From assembly GCF_000379465.1 (NCBI RefSeq), contig NZ_KB905381.1, forward strand, positions 372,001-436,000: a stretch of 64,000 nt of DNA, read 5' to 3'. This document shows positions 16,449 through 26,275 of this stretch, in pieces. Made by a program: the position numbers and the translations under genes. Under the pieces are notes generated by a model. That model saw only the letters and a list, made by a program, of their open reading frames with translations, was not told the origin of the DNA and made no database searches. Positions within the stretch are counted from its first letter, which is position 1; each line of letters starts with the position of its first letter. This stretch comes from Sciscionella marina DSM 45152 (GTDB lineage: Bacteria > Actinomycetota > Actinomycetes > Mycobacteriales > Pseudonocardiaceae).

Positions 16449-17107
16449 ACGCCGACTGGGGCACACTCGGCCCGACCTTCCTGACCGCCATCGGACAGAC
16501 CCTGTGGATGGTGCTCGTCACGATGCTCATCGGCGGGCTGCTCGGGCTGGTGCTCGGCATCCTGCTCTACACCACCCGGCGCGGCGGGCTGCTGGCCAAC
16601 CGCGTGGTGTTCACCGTGCTGAACGTGCTGGTGAACATCATCCGGCCGATCCCGTTCATCATCTTCATCACCGCGATCGGCCCGCTGACCATCGCCGTGG
16701 TCGGCACTCAGCTCGGTACCACGGCGGCCACCTTCGCGCTGATCCTGGCCGCGATCTTCGGGATTTCCCGGATCGTGGAGCAGAACCTGGTGACCATCGA
16801 CCCCGGCGTCATCGAGGCCGCGCGGGCGATGGGGGCGAGCCCGATGCGGATCATCCGCACCCTGCTGGTGCCCGAAGCGCTCGGCCCGCTGATCCTCGGC
16901 TACACCTTCATCTTCGTCGCGGTGGTGGACATGACCGCGGTCGCGGGCGCGGTCGGGGCGGGCGGCCTCGGCGATTTCGCGATCACCTACGGGTACCACC
17001 GGTTCAACTGGGTGGTCACCGGGATCGCCGTGGTCACCATCATCGTGCTCGTGCAGGCGGCCCAGTTCCTCGGCAACTGGCTGGCACGCAAAGCCCTGCG
17101 ACGTTGA
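16445..17107 (+). CDS. metI: Methionine ABC transporter permease
   Basis: A 220-residue, five-TM permease of the MetI family. The EAA-type loop that contacts the ATPase reads IEAARAMGASPMRIIRTLLVPEA around residues 120-142. The final helix region (DMTAVAGAVGAGGLGDFAI) is typical of MetI. The ATG lies within the metN stop. It ends 12 bases before the stop of the convergent pruA gene, with no terminator hairpin visible in that gap. Confidence 0.92.
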   Translation: MNADWGTLGPTFLTAIGQTLWMVLVTMLIGGLLGLVLGILLYTTRRGGLLANRVVFTVLNVLVNIIRPIPFIIFITAIGPLTIAVVGTQLGTTAATFALILAAIFGISRIVEQNLVTIDPGVIEAARAMGASPMRIIRTLLVPEALGPLILGYTFIFVAVVDMTAVAGAVGAGGLGDFAITYGYHRFNWVVTGIAVVTIIVLVQAAQFLGNWLARKALRR

Positions 17108-17119
17108 ACAACGGCGCCG

Positions 17120-18748
17120 TCAGAGCTGGTGCGGGTACCCGATCGTGCTCGGGGCGTTGAAGGTCTCCTTGATCGCGCGCGGGCTCGTCCAGCGGGTGAT
17201 GTTGTAAAGCGAACCGGCCTTGTCGTTGGTGCCGCTGGCCCGGGAACCGCCGAAGGGCTGGCGGGACACGATGGAACCGGTCGGCTTGTCGTTGACGTAG
17301 AAGTTGCCCGCCGCGTGCCGCAGCACCTCGTGCGCCTCGGTGATGGCCGCGCGGTCGGTGGCGAACACGGCCCCGGTGAGCGCGTACGGGCTGGTCTCGT
17401 CCACGGTGCGCAGGATCGAGGAGTAGTCCCGGTCCTCGTAGACGTGCACGGCGAGGATCGGCCCGAAGTACTCGGTGTGGAAGATCTCGTCCCGCGGGTC
17501 CGCGCCGAGCAGCACGGTCGGCTCCACGAAGTAGCCTTCTCTGTCCTCGCAGCCGCCGCCGCTGAGCACCTCGATGCCCGGGCTGGCCGCGGCCCTGCGC
17601 AGCGCGGCCTCGTGCTTGGCGTAGGCGCGCGCGTCGATCACCGCGCCGCCGAAATTGCCGAAGTCGGCCACATCCCCGTACCGCACCTGTTTGGTCAGGT
17701 CGGCGAGCTGATCACGGATTCCGTTGTGCCACAAGGACTTCGGCAGATAGGCGCGGGAGGCCGCGGAACATTTCTGGCCCTGGTACTCGAAAGCGCCGCG
17801 GACGAGGGCGGCGGGGATCGCGGCCGGATCCGCGGACGGGTGCACCACGATGAAGTCCTTGCCGCCGGTCTCTCCGACGATGCGCGGATAACAGCCGTAG
17901 CCGTCCAGATTGTCGCCGATAGTGCGCCACAACCGTTTGAAGGTGGCCGTGGAACCGGTGAAGTGCAGCCCGGCGAAGCCGGGATCGGGTAGCGCCACAT
18001 CGGAGACCGCGGACCCGTCCCCGGTGACCAGGTTGATCACCCCCGGCGGCAGCCCGGCGGCTTCCAGCAGCCGCATCGTGTGGTGCGCGGCGAGCTGCTG
18101 GGTCGGCGTGGGTTTCCACACCACCGTGTTGCCCATCAGCGCGGGCGCGGTCGGCAGGTTCCCGGCGATCGCAGTGAAGTTGAACGGGGTGATGGCGGTA
18201 ATGAAGCCGTCCAGCGGGCGGTACTCCATCCGGTTCCACTCCCCGGGGACCGAACGCGGCTGTTCGGCGAGCACCCGCCGGGCATAGGCCACGTTGAACC
18301 GCAGGAAGTCGATGAACTCGCAGGCCGCGTCGATCTCCGCCTGCTGCACCGATTTCGACTGACCGAGCATGGTGGCCGCGTTGATCGTGTCGCGCCACGG
18401 ACCGGCGAGCAGATCCGCGGCGCGCAGCAGCACGGCGGCCCGCTCGTCGAAGGGAGTGCGCGCCCAGTCGCCCGCGGCCCGCTTCGCCGCGGCGACGGCC
18501 TCGGTCACGTCCGTGTTCGTGGCCTGTGCGCTGGTGCCGAGCACGTGCCGATGCTCGTGCGGGGCGACCACATCGAAGCGGTCCCCGCCGCCCATGCGTT
18601 CCCGGCCGTCGATCGTCATGGTCAGCTCGACCCGCTGCGCGGAGAGCCGGGCGAGCGCGCCGGACAGGGACTCGCGCTCGGCGCTTCCCGGCCCGTAGCC
18701 GAGCACCGGCTCGTTGACCGGCTCTGGAACCGAAGTCACCGCGTCCAT
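17120..18748 (-). CDS. pruA: 1-pyrroline-5-carboxylate (glutamate semialdehyde) dehydrogenase
   Basis: A 542-residue stand-alone P5C dehydrogenase of the type used by Actinobacteria. It oxidises glutamate-5-semialdehyde to glutamate with NAD+, the second step of proline catabolism. It has the catalytic Cys in YQGQKCSAASRAY, the general base Glu in IVGETGGKDF, NAD-site strings ITPFNFTAIAGN and GNTVVWKPTPTQ, and the substrate-binding end VSRQPFGGSRASGTNDKAG. ATG 18748 is preceded by TTGGAGG. Its usual partner, proline dehydrogenase, is not adjacent but 18 kb away at 36718. Confidence 0.94.
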   Translation of the reverse strand: MDAVTSVPEPVNEPVLGYGPGSAERESLSGALARLSAQRVELTMTIDGRERMGGGDRFDVVAPHEHRHVLGTSAQATNTDVTEAVAAAKRAAGDWARTPFDERAAVLLRAADLLAGPWRDTINAATMLGQSKSVQQAEIDAACEFIDFLRFNVAYARRVLAEQPRSVPGEWNRMEYRPLDGFITAITPFNFTAIAGNLPTAPALMGNTVVWKPTPTQQLAAHHTMRLLEAAGLPPGVINLVTGDGSAVSDVALPDPGFAGLHFTGSTATFKRLWRTIGDNLDGYGCYPRIVGETGGKDFIVVHPSADPAAIPAALVRGAFEYQGQKCSAASRAYLPKSLWHNGIRDQLADLTKQVRYGDVADFGNFGGAVIDARAYAKHEAALRRAAASPGIEVLSGGGCEDREGYFVEPTVLLGADPRDEIFHTEYFGPILAVHVYEDRDYSSILRTVDETSPYALTGAVFATDRAAITEAHEVLRHAAGNFYVNDKPTGSIVSRQPFGGSRASGTNDKAGSLYNITRWTSPRAIKETFNAPSTIGYPHQL

Positions 18749-18796
18749 CGTGCCTCCAAGGGTCGTGTCCTCACTCCCATGGAAGCACTGTGACCC

Positions 18797-20446
18797 TCAG
18801 CTGGCCAACGCGCCGATCCGGCGCACCGTCTCCGCGCGGCCGAGCACCCGGGTGATCGAGTGCAGATCGGGGCTGCGGGTGGAACCGGTGATCGCCACCC
18901 GGAACAGCTGCGCGCACTCTCGGATGGACCCCGGATAGGCGTCCGGGTCCTTCTTGTACTCCTTGGCGTTACGTGCGAATCCGTGTTTCGCGGCGAGCGC
19001 GCGGATCTGGCCGAACCACTCGTCGGTGTCCTCGTGGTGCGCATAGTCCTCGAGGAATTCGGTGATCATCGTGCGCACCAGCGCGGGATCCACGCCGAGC
19101 GGGGCGACCCGCTCATCGCCTGCCCCGGAAAGCGGGGTGAACAGTTCGGGGAAGAAGAACCCGTAGACCGCGCGGAACTCGCTCCACTTCTTGAGGTCCT
19201 TGCGCGGGTTCTCCACGCCCTCGCGTTCCACCGAGAGCGCGCCGAGGGCCAGTTCGGATTCCGTGTCCAGGGTCGCGGCGAGCTCCGGATCGAACTCGGC
19301 GGCCCAGGTCCGGACCGCGTCCAGGATCTCCGCACCGGTGAGCGTGGCGATGTGGTCGCCCGCGATGTCGTCCAGCTTGACCAGGTCCACCAGCGCGCCC
19401 GCCGCGCCGAACTCGTCCAGCCGCAGCGGTTCGGCCATCGCCTCGTCCAGCGGCAGCTCGGCCAGCCGCCCGTTGGCCAGTCCGCGCAGGTAGTACAGCA
19501 CCGCCTTGGCCGGGTAACCGGACTCGAAGTAGAAGTCGACCGAGGCCTCCGGATCCTTGCGCTTGGACAGCTTGCGCTTGTTCCCGTTCTCCTGCTTGAG
19601 CAGCGGGGCGATATGCGCGTAGCGGACCTGGTCGAAGCCGAGCGCGTCGAACAACTGCAGGTGCACCGGTACCGAGGAGATCCACTCGTCGCCGCGCACC
19701 ACCAGGCTCACCCGCATCAGGTGGTCGTCCACCGCGTGCGCGAAGTGATAAGTGGGCAGCCGGGGGGACTGCGCGGAGCTCTTCAGGATCACCACGTCGT
19801 TGCGGTTCGCCTCGTGTTCCAGCGTGCCGCGGATCGCGTCGGTGAACCGGATGCGTTCCCCGGTGTCGTCCGGGGCACGGAACCGCACCACATAGGGCTC
19901 CCCGGCGTCGAGCTTGGCCTGGACCGCCTCCGGGTCCGCGTCCCGCCAGATCGCCCAGGATCCGTAGTAACCGGTGGGCAGCTTCACCGCCTGCTGCTTC
20001 GCGGTGATCTCGGCCAGCTCCTCCTTGGTGGCGAAGTCCAGGTAGGCCTTGCCCTCGCGGAGCAGTTCGCGCACGTAGCCGAGGTAGATCCGCTCCCGCT
20101 CGGACTGCCGGTAGGGGCCGTAGTCGCCGCCCTGCTCGCTGTCCTCATCGGCGCGCAGGTCGAAGTAGTCGAAGGCGCGGCCGAACTGGTCGAGCGCGCC
20201 CGCGACCTCGCGGGACTGGTCGGTGTCCTCCACCCGCACCAGGTAGCGGCCACCGGAACGGCGCGCGAGGTCCTTGTCCACGTTCGCCACGTAGACGCCG
20301 CCGATGTGCACGAACCCGGTCGGGGAGGGTCCGAACCGGGTGACCAGTGCGCCCTCGGGGAGTTCGCGCGCCGGGTAGCGCTGTTCCCAGTATTCGGGCT
20401 CGGGCAGATCCGAGGGGAAAAGGGCGTCGATAACGGCACGGTCCAT
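18797..20446 (-). CDS. gltX: Glutamyl-tRNA synthetase, long Clostridium-type lineage
   Basis: A 549-residue class I synthetase charging tRNA-Glu (or tRNA-Gln if non-discriminating). The HIGH motif is in TRFGPSPTGFVHIGG and the KMSKS motif is KRKLSKRKDP. The ~35-residue lead before HIGH (ALFPSDLPEPEYWEQRYP) and insertions such as YGSWAIWRD and HFAHAVDDHLMR match the ~550-residue GltX of Clostridia and Bacteroidetes rather than the ~490-residue actinobacterial housekeeping enzyme. It may be a second, horizontally acquired copy; the rest of the genome would show this. TAGACT in the minus-strand upstream sequence lies 7 bases before the ATG (leaderless style). It is divergent from clpC. Confidence 0.88.
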   Translation of the reverse strand: MDRAVIDALFPSDLPEPEYWEQRYPARELPEGALVTRFGPSPTGFVHIGGVYVANVDKDLARRSGGRYLVRVEDTDQSREVAGALDQFGRAFDYFDLRADEDSEQGGDYGPYRQSERERIYLGYVRELLREGKAYLDFATKEELAEITAKQQAVKLPTGYYGSWAIWRDADPEAVQAKLDAGEPYVVRFRAPDDTGERIRFTDAIRGTLEHEANRNDVVILKSSAQSPRLPTYHFAHAVDDHLMRVSLVVRGDEWISSVPVHLQLFDALGFDQVRYAHIAPLLKQENGNKRKLSKRKDPEASVDFYFESGYPAKAVLYYLRGLANGRLAELPLDEAMAEPLRLDEFGAAGALVDLVKLDDIAGDHIATLTGAEILDAVRTWAAEFDPELAATLDTESELALGALSVEREGVENPRKDLKKWSEFRAVYGFFFPELFTPLSGAGDERVAPLGVDPALVRTMITEFLEDYAHHEDTDEWFGQIRALAAKHGFARNAKEYKKDPDAYPGSIRECAQLFRVAITGSTRSPDLHSITRVLGRAETVRRIGALAS

Positions 20447-20464
20447 ACCGGAAAGTCTAACGGG

Positions 20465-20478
20465 GTGACCACGGTCAC
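20465..20478. promoter_or_regulatory. Palindrome in the gltX/clpC divergent promoter
   Basis: GTGACC-AC-GGTCAC is a perfect inverted repeat just upstream of the gltX start. It is a candidate operator; the binding protein is unknown. Confidence 0.4.
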
Positions 20479-20523
20479 AGCTGGAATTCCTACGTCGATC
20501 TGCACGTTAGTTGACAGTAGTTG

Positions 20524-20538
20524 ACTCAAGTCTTGAGT
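20524..20538. promoter_or_regulatory. ACTCAAG-T-CTTGAGT palindrome (HAIR-like half-sites) upstream of the clp gene
   Basis: The two 7-base arms are exactly the half-sites of the HspR-associated inverted repeat (CTTGAGT-N7-ACTCAAG) but in the opposite order and with a 1-base spacer. The position, 35 bases upstream of a Clp ATPase start, suggests heat-shock control by HspR or a relative. TTGACA at 20511-20516 may be the -35 box. Confidence 0.55.
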
Positions 20539-20572
20539 TTTCGCAGTTGGTGGATGATCCCGAGGAGGGAAG

Positions 20573-23050
20573 ATGCCAGGCTTTTACGGCAATGGACCGG
20601 CGAACGGCCAGTACGGCTCCTTTGACGACTTCCTTGCCCGGCTGCTCGGCGCGGGTTCGACACCCGGCGAGGAGCGGGTGCATCGGGTCGATCTGACCAG
20701 CCTGATGACCGAGCGGGCCCAGGAACTGCTCGCCGACGCGGCGGCACTCGCCGTGCAGCGCGGGAACACCGATCTGGACGCGCTGCACCTCGCACTCGCC
20801 GCAACCCGCGCGGCCGAGACCGCCGACCTGATCAAGGGTTCCGGGACGGATCCGGCCCAGCTCGCCGAGCGGTTCGAGGCGGCACTGCCGGGCAGGCAGA
20901 CCGAGACCGAGCAGCCGCCCGCCCTGACCACCGCGGCCAAGCGGACGCTGCTGGGCGCGCATCAGATCGCGCGCGCCACCCAGTCCAATTATATCGGCCC
21001 CGAGCACATCTTGTTCGCGCTCGCCGCGGACGAGAACTCGGCCACCGGCAGGCTGTTTCACGCCGCGGGGGTGCACCCGCGCGGGTTCGGCCAGCCCCAG
21101 GGGCAGGGACCGGCGCAACAGGAGAGCAAGACCCCGCAGCTGGACGAGTACGGCACCGATCTGACCGAGCGGGCGCGCGCGGGCGAGCTCGACCCGGTGA
21201 TCGGGCGCGCCGAGGAGGTCGAGCAGACCATCGAGGTGCTTTCCCGGCGCACCAAGAACAACCCGGTGCTGATCGGGGAGGCCGGGGTCGGCAAGACCGC
21301 CATCGTGGAGGGCATCGCGGCCCGCATCGTGGACGGCTCGGTGCCCGCGCCCCTGGCGGGCAAACGGATCGTGGCCCTGGACATCTCCAGCATGCTCTCC
21401 GGCGCCCGCTACCGCGGTGACTTCGAGGAGCGGATGAACAAGGTGATCGCCGAGATCGTCGCCGCTGAGGGCGAGGTGATCGTGTTCATCGATGAGCTGC
21501 ACACGATCGTCGGCGCGGGCGGTGCCGAGGGCGCCGTGGACGCGGGCAACATGCTCAAGCCCCGGCTGGCCCGCGGTGAGCTGCACGTGGTCGGCGCGAC
21601 GACGCTGGACGAGTACCGCAAGAACATCGAGAAGGACGCGGCACTCGAGCGCCGGTTCGCTCCCGTGCATGTCGGCGAGCCGAGCGTGCCGGACACCGTG
21701 GCGATCCTGACCGGGTTGCGCGAGCGTTACGAGCAGCACCACTCGGTGCGTTACACCGAAGAGGCCGTGCTCGCCGCGGCGCAGCTCTCCGACCGGTACG
21801 TGACCGACCGGTTCCTCCCGGACAAGGCCATCGATCTGCTCGACCAGGCGGGCGCCCGGGTGCGGTTGCGCGCACTCGCCAACGGGCAGACCGGTGGCGC
21901 CAGCGTCGAGGAGCTCGAACGGGAGAAGGACCGTGCGGTGCGCGAGGAACGCTACGAGGACGCCTCGACGCTGCGGGACCAGATCAGTGTGCTCGAATCG
22001 GACGGGCGTTCGCGAACAGTGCTCACGGTCGAGGACACCGATATCGCCGAGGTGGTCTCGCGGGCGACCGGCATCCCGGTCAGCCAGCTCACCGAGACCG
22101 AGAAGACCAGGCTGCGCAACCTGGAGGCGGAACTGCACCAGCGGGTGATCGGCCAGGACGACGCGGTGAACTCGCTCGCCAGGTCGGTGCGCCGATCCCG
22201 CAGCGGGCTCGGCGATCCGAACCGCCCGGTCGGCAGCTTCCTGTTCCTCGGACCGACCGGGGTCGGCAAGACCGAGCTGGCCAAGGCGCTGGCCGCGGCC
22301 CTGTTCGGGGACGCGGACCGGATGGTGCGGCTGGACATGAGCGAGTTCGGTGAGCGGCACACCGCTTCCCGGCTGGTCGGCGCGCCTCCCGGCTACGTCG
22401 GCTACGGCGAGGCGGGCGAACTCACCGAGGCGGTGCGCAGGCGCCCCTACTCGGTCGTGCTGCTCGACGAGATCGAGAAGGCGCACCCGGATGTGTTCAA
22501 CACCCTGCTGCAGCTGCTCGACGACGGGCGGATGACCGATGGTCAGGGCAGGACCGTGGACTTCTCCAACACGGTGCTGATCATGACCTCCAACCTCGGC
22601 TCGGAGATCATCTCCAGCAGGGGAGGGGCACTCGGGTTCCGCCCGGAGTCCGAGGACCAGCAATCGCTGCGCGACCGGCTGATGGGCAAGCTGCGCGAAT
22701 CGTTCCGTCCGGAGTTCCTCAACCGGATCGACGAGGTCGTGGTCTTCCGGCGGCTCGACACCGGCCAGCTGCACACGATCACCGGACTGCTGCTGCAGGA
22801 CACCCGGGACCGGCTGGCGGGGCTCGGTATCGGCGTGGAATTCGACGAGTCGGCCGTTTCCTGGCTCGCCGAGCACGGCCACCAGCCCGAGTTCGGGGCG
22901 CGGCCGTTGCGCAGGACCATCCAGCAACAGGTGGACGATGCCATCGCCGACCTGCTCGTGGATGGCGAACTCGATGAGGGCCAGCGGGTCGAGGTGTCCG
23001 CGGTGAACGGCGAACTGCGGTTCACCGTCGCGGATCCGGTCCCGGCCTGA
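20573..23050 (+). CDS. Clp-family AAA+ ATPase (ClpC/ClpB-type paralogue)
   Basis: An 825-residue double-AAA+ unfoldase. A Gly/Asn-rich start ([18 protein letters not shown]) precedes a Clp_N repeat (~45-165). AAA-1 has Walker A GEAGVGKT at ~235 and Walker [12 protein letters not shown] short middle segment carries a UVR motif ([19 protein letters not shown]), AAA-2 has GPTGVGKTE at ~561, and the D2-small domain ends the protein. The short middle domain with UVR is ClpC-like, not the long ClpB coiled coil. The unusual N-terminus marks it as a paralogue rather than the main ClpC. An HspR-like palindrome lies upstream. Its stop is 1 base from the stop of the convergent ABC gene. Confidence 0.88.
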   Translation: MPGFYGNGPANGQYGSFDDFLARLLGAGSTPGEERVHRVDLTSLMTERAQELLADAAALAVQRGNTDLDALHLALAATRAAETADLIKGSGTDPAQLAERFEAALPGRQTETEQPPALTTAAKRTLLGAHQIARATQSNYIGPEHILFALAADENSATGRLFHAAGVHPRGFGQPQGQGPAQQESKTPQLDEYGTDLTERARAGELDPVIGRAEEVEQTIEVLSRRTKNNPVLIGEAGVGKTAIVEGIAARIVDGSVPAPLAGKRIVALDISSMLSGARYRGDFEERMNKVIAEIVAAEGEVIVFIDELHTIVGAGGAEGAVDAGNMLKPRLARGELHVVGATTLDEYRKNIEKDAALERRFAPVHVGEPSVPDTVAILTGLRERYEQHHSVRYTEEAVLAAAQLSDRYVTDRFLPDKAIDLLDQAGARVRLRALANGQTGGASVEELEREKDRAVREERYEDASTLRDQISVLESDGRSRTVLTVEDTDIAEVVSRATGIPVSQLTETEKTRLRNLEAELHQRVIGQDDAVNSLARSVRRSRSGLGDPNRPVGSFLFLGPTGVGKTELAKALAAALFGDADRMVRLDMSEFGERHTASRLVGAPPGYVGYGEAGELTEAVRRRPYSVVLLDEIEKAHPDVFNTLLQLLDDGRMTDGQGRTVDFSNTVLIMTSNLGSEIISSRGGALGFRPESEDQQSLRDRLMGKLRESFRPEFLNRIDEVVVFRRLDTGQLHTITGLLLQDTRDRLAGLGIGVEFDESAVSWLAEHGHQPEFGARPLRRTIQQQVDDAIADLLVDGELDEGQRVEVSAVNGELRFTVADPVPA

Positions 23051-23051
23051 G

Positions 23052-24566
23052 TCACGCCTTCGGCGCCGGGAGCCCGCCTCGCATGAGTGCGGCTCCCGGC
23101 GCCGAGGTCTGTTCGGCGGCGAACCGCTGCGCGTCCGCCTCCTCCACACAGCGACCGGCGTCCAGCACGGCGATCCGGTCGGCGAACGGCAGCAGGGTGT
23201 CCAGGTCGTGCCCGATGAGCAGCAGGGTGGTTTCGCTGCGTTCGGCCGCCGCGGTCAGTACCCGCAGCAACCGGGTGGTGCTTGCCGGGTCGAGGCCCGA
23301 GGTGATCTCGTCGCACACCAGCAGCCGCGGCCGCGCGAGCAGGGCCCGCGCCAGGGCACACCGCTGCAACTGCCCACCGGACAGCGAGCGCGGTGGGCGT
23401 TCGGCGGCCGCGGGGTCCACGCCGAGCTCGCCGAGCAGCCCGGCGGCCTCCTCCCGGGCGTGTGTCCGGCTCGCGCCACGCAGCCACCGCGCGGTCGCGG
23501 CGATCTGGCCGAGTGTCCCGGAGTTCTCGGCGAACGAGGCGCGGCTGTCCTGGTGCACGTACTGGATGGCGCGGCGCAGTGCGGTTTCCCGTTTGCCCGC
23601 CACCGTGGGGACCGGTTTCCCATCAAGGGTCACCGTGCCGCGCGCGCCGGTCAGCCCGGCCAGCACCCGGCCGAGCGTTGTCTTGCCCGCCCCGGAGGCG
23701 CCGAGCAGCACCGTGGTCGCCCCGGCGGGCACGGTGAGTTCGAGATCGGTGAGAATGCCCGGCACCCGCAGCCCGCGCACCTCGAGCGCCGCGCCGCGCG
23801 TGCGCGGCCGCGGGACCGGTGCCGGTTCGCTGGTCAGTTCCCGGGTCTTGGCCGCGCGAGGGGCGCGTAGCAGGTTCCCGGCCGGGCCGTGTTCGATCAA
23901 TTTTCCGCCGTCGAGCACGGCGATCTCGTCCGCGAGGGCGCGCACCGCGGCGCGGTCGTGGGTGAGCAGCAGCAGCGCCTTACCCGATTCGGTGAGCAGC
24001 CGCAGCCGGTCGAGCAGGTCTGCCTTGGTGCCCGGATCCAGCCCGGTGGTCGGTTCGTCCAGCACCAGCAGGCCCGGCGCGCAGACCAGGGTCGTGGCCA
24101 GCGCCATCCGCTGCTGCTGGCCACCGGAGAGCCGATGCGGATGGCGGCGGGCCAGTCCGGGTTCCAGTCCCGCGTCCCGCAGCGCAACCGTGACGGTGTT
24201 CGCGCGGTCGGTCCGGCCGCGGTTCCGGATCCCGGCCAGTTCGCGCAGTACCGGGCCGCAGCGGCGGACCGGATCCAGCACGCTCGCGGGATCCTGCGGC
24301 AGATGCCCGAGCGCCCTGGCCCGGGCCCGTACGCGCTCGGAGGTGTTGTGGTGCAACAATTCCGTGCCCGATACCCGCACGCTTCCGGTCAACCGCACCC
24401 CGTTCGCGGCCTCGCCGAGCGCGGCAAGGCCGAGCGTGGTCTTCCCGCTGCCGGACTCACCGAGCACCGCGAGCACCGAACCCTCTTGCACATCAAGGGA
24501 AATCCCGCTCAACAGTTCGTGTTCTCCCGCGCTCGCGCCGAGATCGGTGAGTTCGAGCAGAGTCAT
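23052..24566 (-). CDS. Fused dipeptide/nickel-type ABC transporter ATPase (two NBDs)
   Basis: A 504-residue protein with two ABC domains in tandem. NBD1 (~1-235) has GESGSGKTTLGLAA, LSGGQQQRMA and LLVLDEPTTGLD. NBD2 (~265-500) has GASGAGKTTLGR, LSGGQLQRCA and LLVCDEITSGLD. It corresponds to DppD and DppF (or NikD and NikE) fused in one chain. The ATG overlaps the upstream permease stop by 4 bases. Longer reading in this frame upstream is a shadow of the permease. It energises the importer formed with the permeases at 24563 and 25324. A cobalamin riboswitch heads the operon, so a cobalt, nickel or corrinoid-linked substrate is likelier than plain dipeptides. Confidence 0.9.
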   Translation of the reverse strand: MTLLELTDLGASAGEHELLSGISLDVQEGSVLAVLGESGSGKTTLGLAALGEAANGVRLTGSVRVSGTELLHHNTSERVRARARALGHLPQDPASVLDPVRRCGPVLRELAGIRNRGRTDRANTVTVALRDAGLEPGLARRHPHRLSGGQQQRMALATTLVCAPGLLVLDEPTTGLDPGTKADLLDRLRLLTESGKALLLLTHDRAAVRALADEIAVLDGGKLIEHGPAGNLLRAPRAAKTRELTSEPAPVPRPRTRGAALEVRGLRVPGILTDLELTVPAGATTVLLGASGAGKTTLGRVLAGLTGARGTVTLDGKPVPTVAGKRETALRRAIQYVHQDSRASFAENSGTLGQIAATARWLRGASRTHAREEAAGLLGELGVDPAAAERPPRSLSGGQLQRCALARALLARPRLLVCDEITSGLDPASTTRLLRVLTAAAERSETTLLLIGHDLDTLLPFADRIAVLDAGRCVEEADAQRFAAEQTSAPGAALMRGGLPAPKA

Positions 24567-25330
24567 CGCAGCCTCGCCAGGTAACGGTCGACGGTGAGGT
24601 TGGCGCCCACGCACAGCATCGCCAGCAGCGCGGCAGGCACCAGCACGGCCAGCGGCTGGGAGAACAGCGCGGTCGCATTGCGCTCGATGACCACGGCCCA
24701 GTCCGGGGCGGAACCGGGCAGCCCGAGCCCGAGGAAATTCGCCGAGGCCAGCAGGTAGAGCACGATGCCGAGCCGGGTCCCGGCATCGGTGGCGACCGGG
24801 CCGAGCGCGGAGCGGGCGACGTAGCCGAACTGGATCCGCCACCACGGCATCCCCTGCAGATACATCGCCTCGACCGCGGTGCGGCAGCCGGGAGCGAGCG
24901 CGGCGGCCCGCACGATCCGGGTCACCGCGGGCAGTTGCAGCACCGCGGCGGCCACGATCAGGGTTGCCGGTTCCCGGTGCCCAGCCGCCGCGAGCACCAT
25001 GAGCACCAGCAGCCCGGGGAAGGCGAGCAGGATGTCGAGCACCCGCAGCACCGCCTCGTCCGTACCCCGGCGCCGCCTGCTCGCCGCGAACAGGCCGAGC
25101 GGCACCCCGAGGAGATAGGCGAGCAGCAGCGCGGCCAGGGTCATCCCGGCCACCGAGGTGCCGCCGGAGAACACCAGCGCCAGCACATCCCTGCCGAGCG
25201 CGTCGGTGCCGAGCGGGTGCCCGTTTTCCGGGCCCAGCAGCGGATCCGCCTCCGGTGCCGCGTTCAGCGGGAGGAGAGGGCCGAATACGGCGAGCACGAG
25301 CGGGATAGCCGGCAGCAGGATTCTCAGCAC
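24563..25330 (-). CDS. ABC transporter permease, DppC/NikC type
   Basis: A 255-residue inner-membrane permease. It opens with a hydrophobic helix, then the DppC-type sequence DPLLGPENGHPLGTDALGRD, in which G-T-D-x-x-G-R-D is the family marker. The cytoplasmic coupling loop is EAMYLQGMPWWRIQFGYVARSAL. About six TM segments are visible. Its start overlaps the end of the upstream permease by 7 bases, and its stop overlaps the ATPase start by 4 bases. It forms a heterodimeric channel with the 25324-26271 product. Confidence 0.88.
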   Translation of the reverse strand: MLRILLPAIPLVLAVFGPLLPLNAAPEADPLLGPENGHPLGTDALGRDVLALVFSGGTSVAGMTLAALLLAYLLGVPLGLFAASRRRRGTDEAVLRVLDILLAFPGLLVLMVLAAAGHREPATLIVAAAVLQLPAVTRIVRAAALAPGCRTAVEAMYLQGMPWWRIQFGYVARSALGPVATDAGTRLGIVLYLLASANFLGLGLPGSAPDWAVVIERNATALFSQPLAVLVPAALLAMLCVGANLTVDRYLARLR

Positions 25331-26271
25331 GCCGCACGCTCCCGCTGTGGGGTGAAGCGGTGCGCGAGCAGATCGCCGAGCAGATTCACCGTGATGATCA
25401 GGATGGCGAAGACGAGCACATACCCTTGCACGGCAGGGAAATCCCGGTTCTGTACCGCCTCGATGAACCCGGTGCCGAGGCCACGCACGGAGAACAGCGT
25501 CTCAACCACCAGTGCCCCGGAGAACAGGCCCTCGATCGTGCGCGCCGACTGCTGGATCAGCGGGGCGAGCGCGTTCGGCAGCACGTGGCGCAGCAGCACC
25601 GTGCGTTCGTCGAGCCCGAGCAGCCGCAGATGCCGGGCACTCGGGCTTCCCGAATGGGCCGCGACCCCGATGCGCACCTGGCGGGCGAGATCGCCGAGCT
25701 GGGCGCCGAGCAACACGGTCACCGGGAGTACCAGAACCGCGGGCTGGGCGAGCAAACCGATCCCGTCCGCCCCGACGGTCGTGGCCGGGAACAGTCCCGT
25801 GTAGACGGAGAAGGCCGCGACCACCAGCAGGCCGAGTACGAATTCCGGGATCGCGTGCAGCCCGACGGTGACCGCGGAAAGCAGCCGGTCGGTCCGGGAT
25901 CCCTCGCGCAGCCCGCTGGTCACCCCGACCGCTGCGGCGAGCGGGAACAGCACGGCCATGGCCAGCCCGGTGAGGATCGCGGTGCTCGCGAACCGCTGCG
26001 CGAGTTCGGTGCTCACCGGAACCCCGGTGACCAGCGAACGGCCCAGGTCGCCGGAGAACAGGGCGCCGAGCCAGTCGCCGAACCGCTGGGGAAGCGGCCG
26101 GTCCAGCCCGAGCTGATCACGCAGCACGGCCAGTTCCTCCGCGCTCGCCCGCTCCCCGCCGATCACCGCGGCCGCGTCCCCGGGAAGCAGCGCGGTGAGC
26201 CCGAATGCGGCGAGCAGCACCACGGCGAGCTGACCGACTGCGACGGCGAACCGGGTCAGCAGGAACCGCAC
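25324..26271 (-). CDS. ABC transporter permease, DppB/NikB type
   Basis: A 315-residue permease. The N-terminal helix (LTRFAVAVGQLAVVLLAAFG) is followed by the DppB-type periplasmic segment LPGDAAAVIGG ... LRDQLGLDRPLPQRFGDWL. The coupling loop is ARHLRLLGLDERTVLLRHVLPNAL. GTG at 26271 was chosen because the folded domain begins there. It lies 5 bases beyond the stop of the binding-protein gene, whose end supplies GATCTCCTGA as a weak ribosome site. Longer upstream reading is a shadow. It is the first permease of the riboswitch-led operon. Confidence 0.87.
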   Translation of the reverse strand: MRFLLTRFAVAVGQLAVVLLAAFGLTALLPGDAAAVIGGERASAEELAVLRDQLGLDRPLPQRFGDWLGALFSGDLGRSLVTGVPVSTELAQRFASTAILTGLAMAVLFPLAAAVGVTSGLREGSRTDRLLSAVTVGLHAIPEFVLGLLVVAAFSVYTGLFPATTVGADGIGLLAQPAVLVLPVTVLLGAQLGDLARQVRIGVAAHSGSPSARHLRLLGLDERTVLLRHVLPNALAPLIQQSARTIEGLFSGALVVETLFSVRGLGTGFIEAVQNRDFPAVQGYVLVFAILIITVNLLGDLLAHRFTPQRERAAC

Positions 26272-26275
26272 CGGT

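Noticed and set aside
20507-23149. 880-codon open frame on the minus strand opposite the Clp ATPase gene
   Set aside because: It is antisense to a fully conserved ClpC-like protein and its translation is low-complexity with no domain. Long antisense frames are expected at this GC content.
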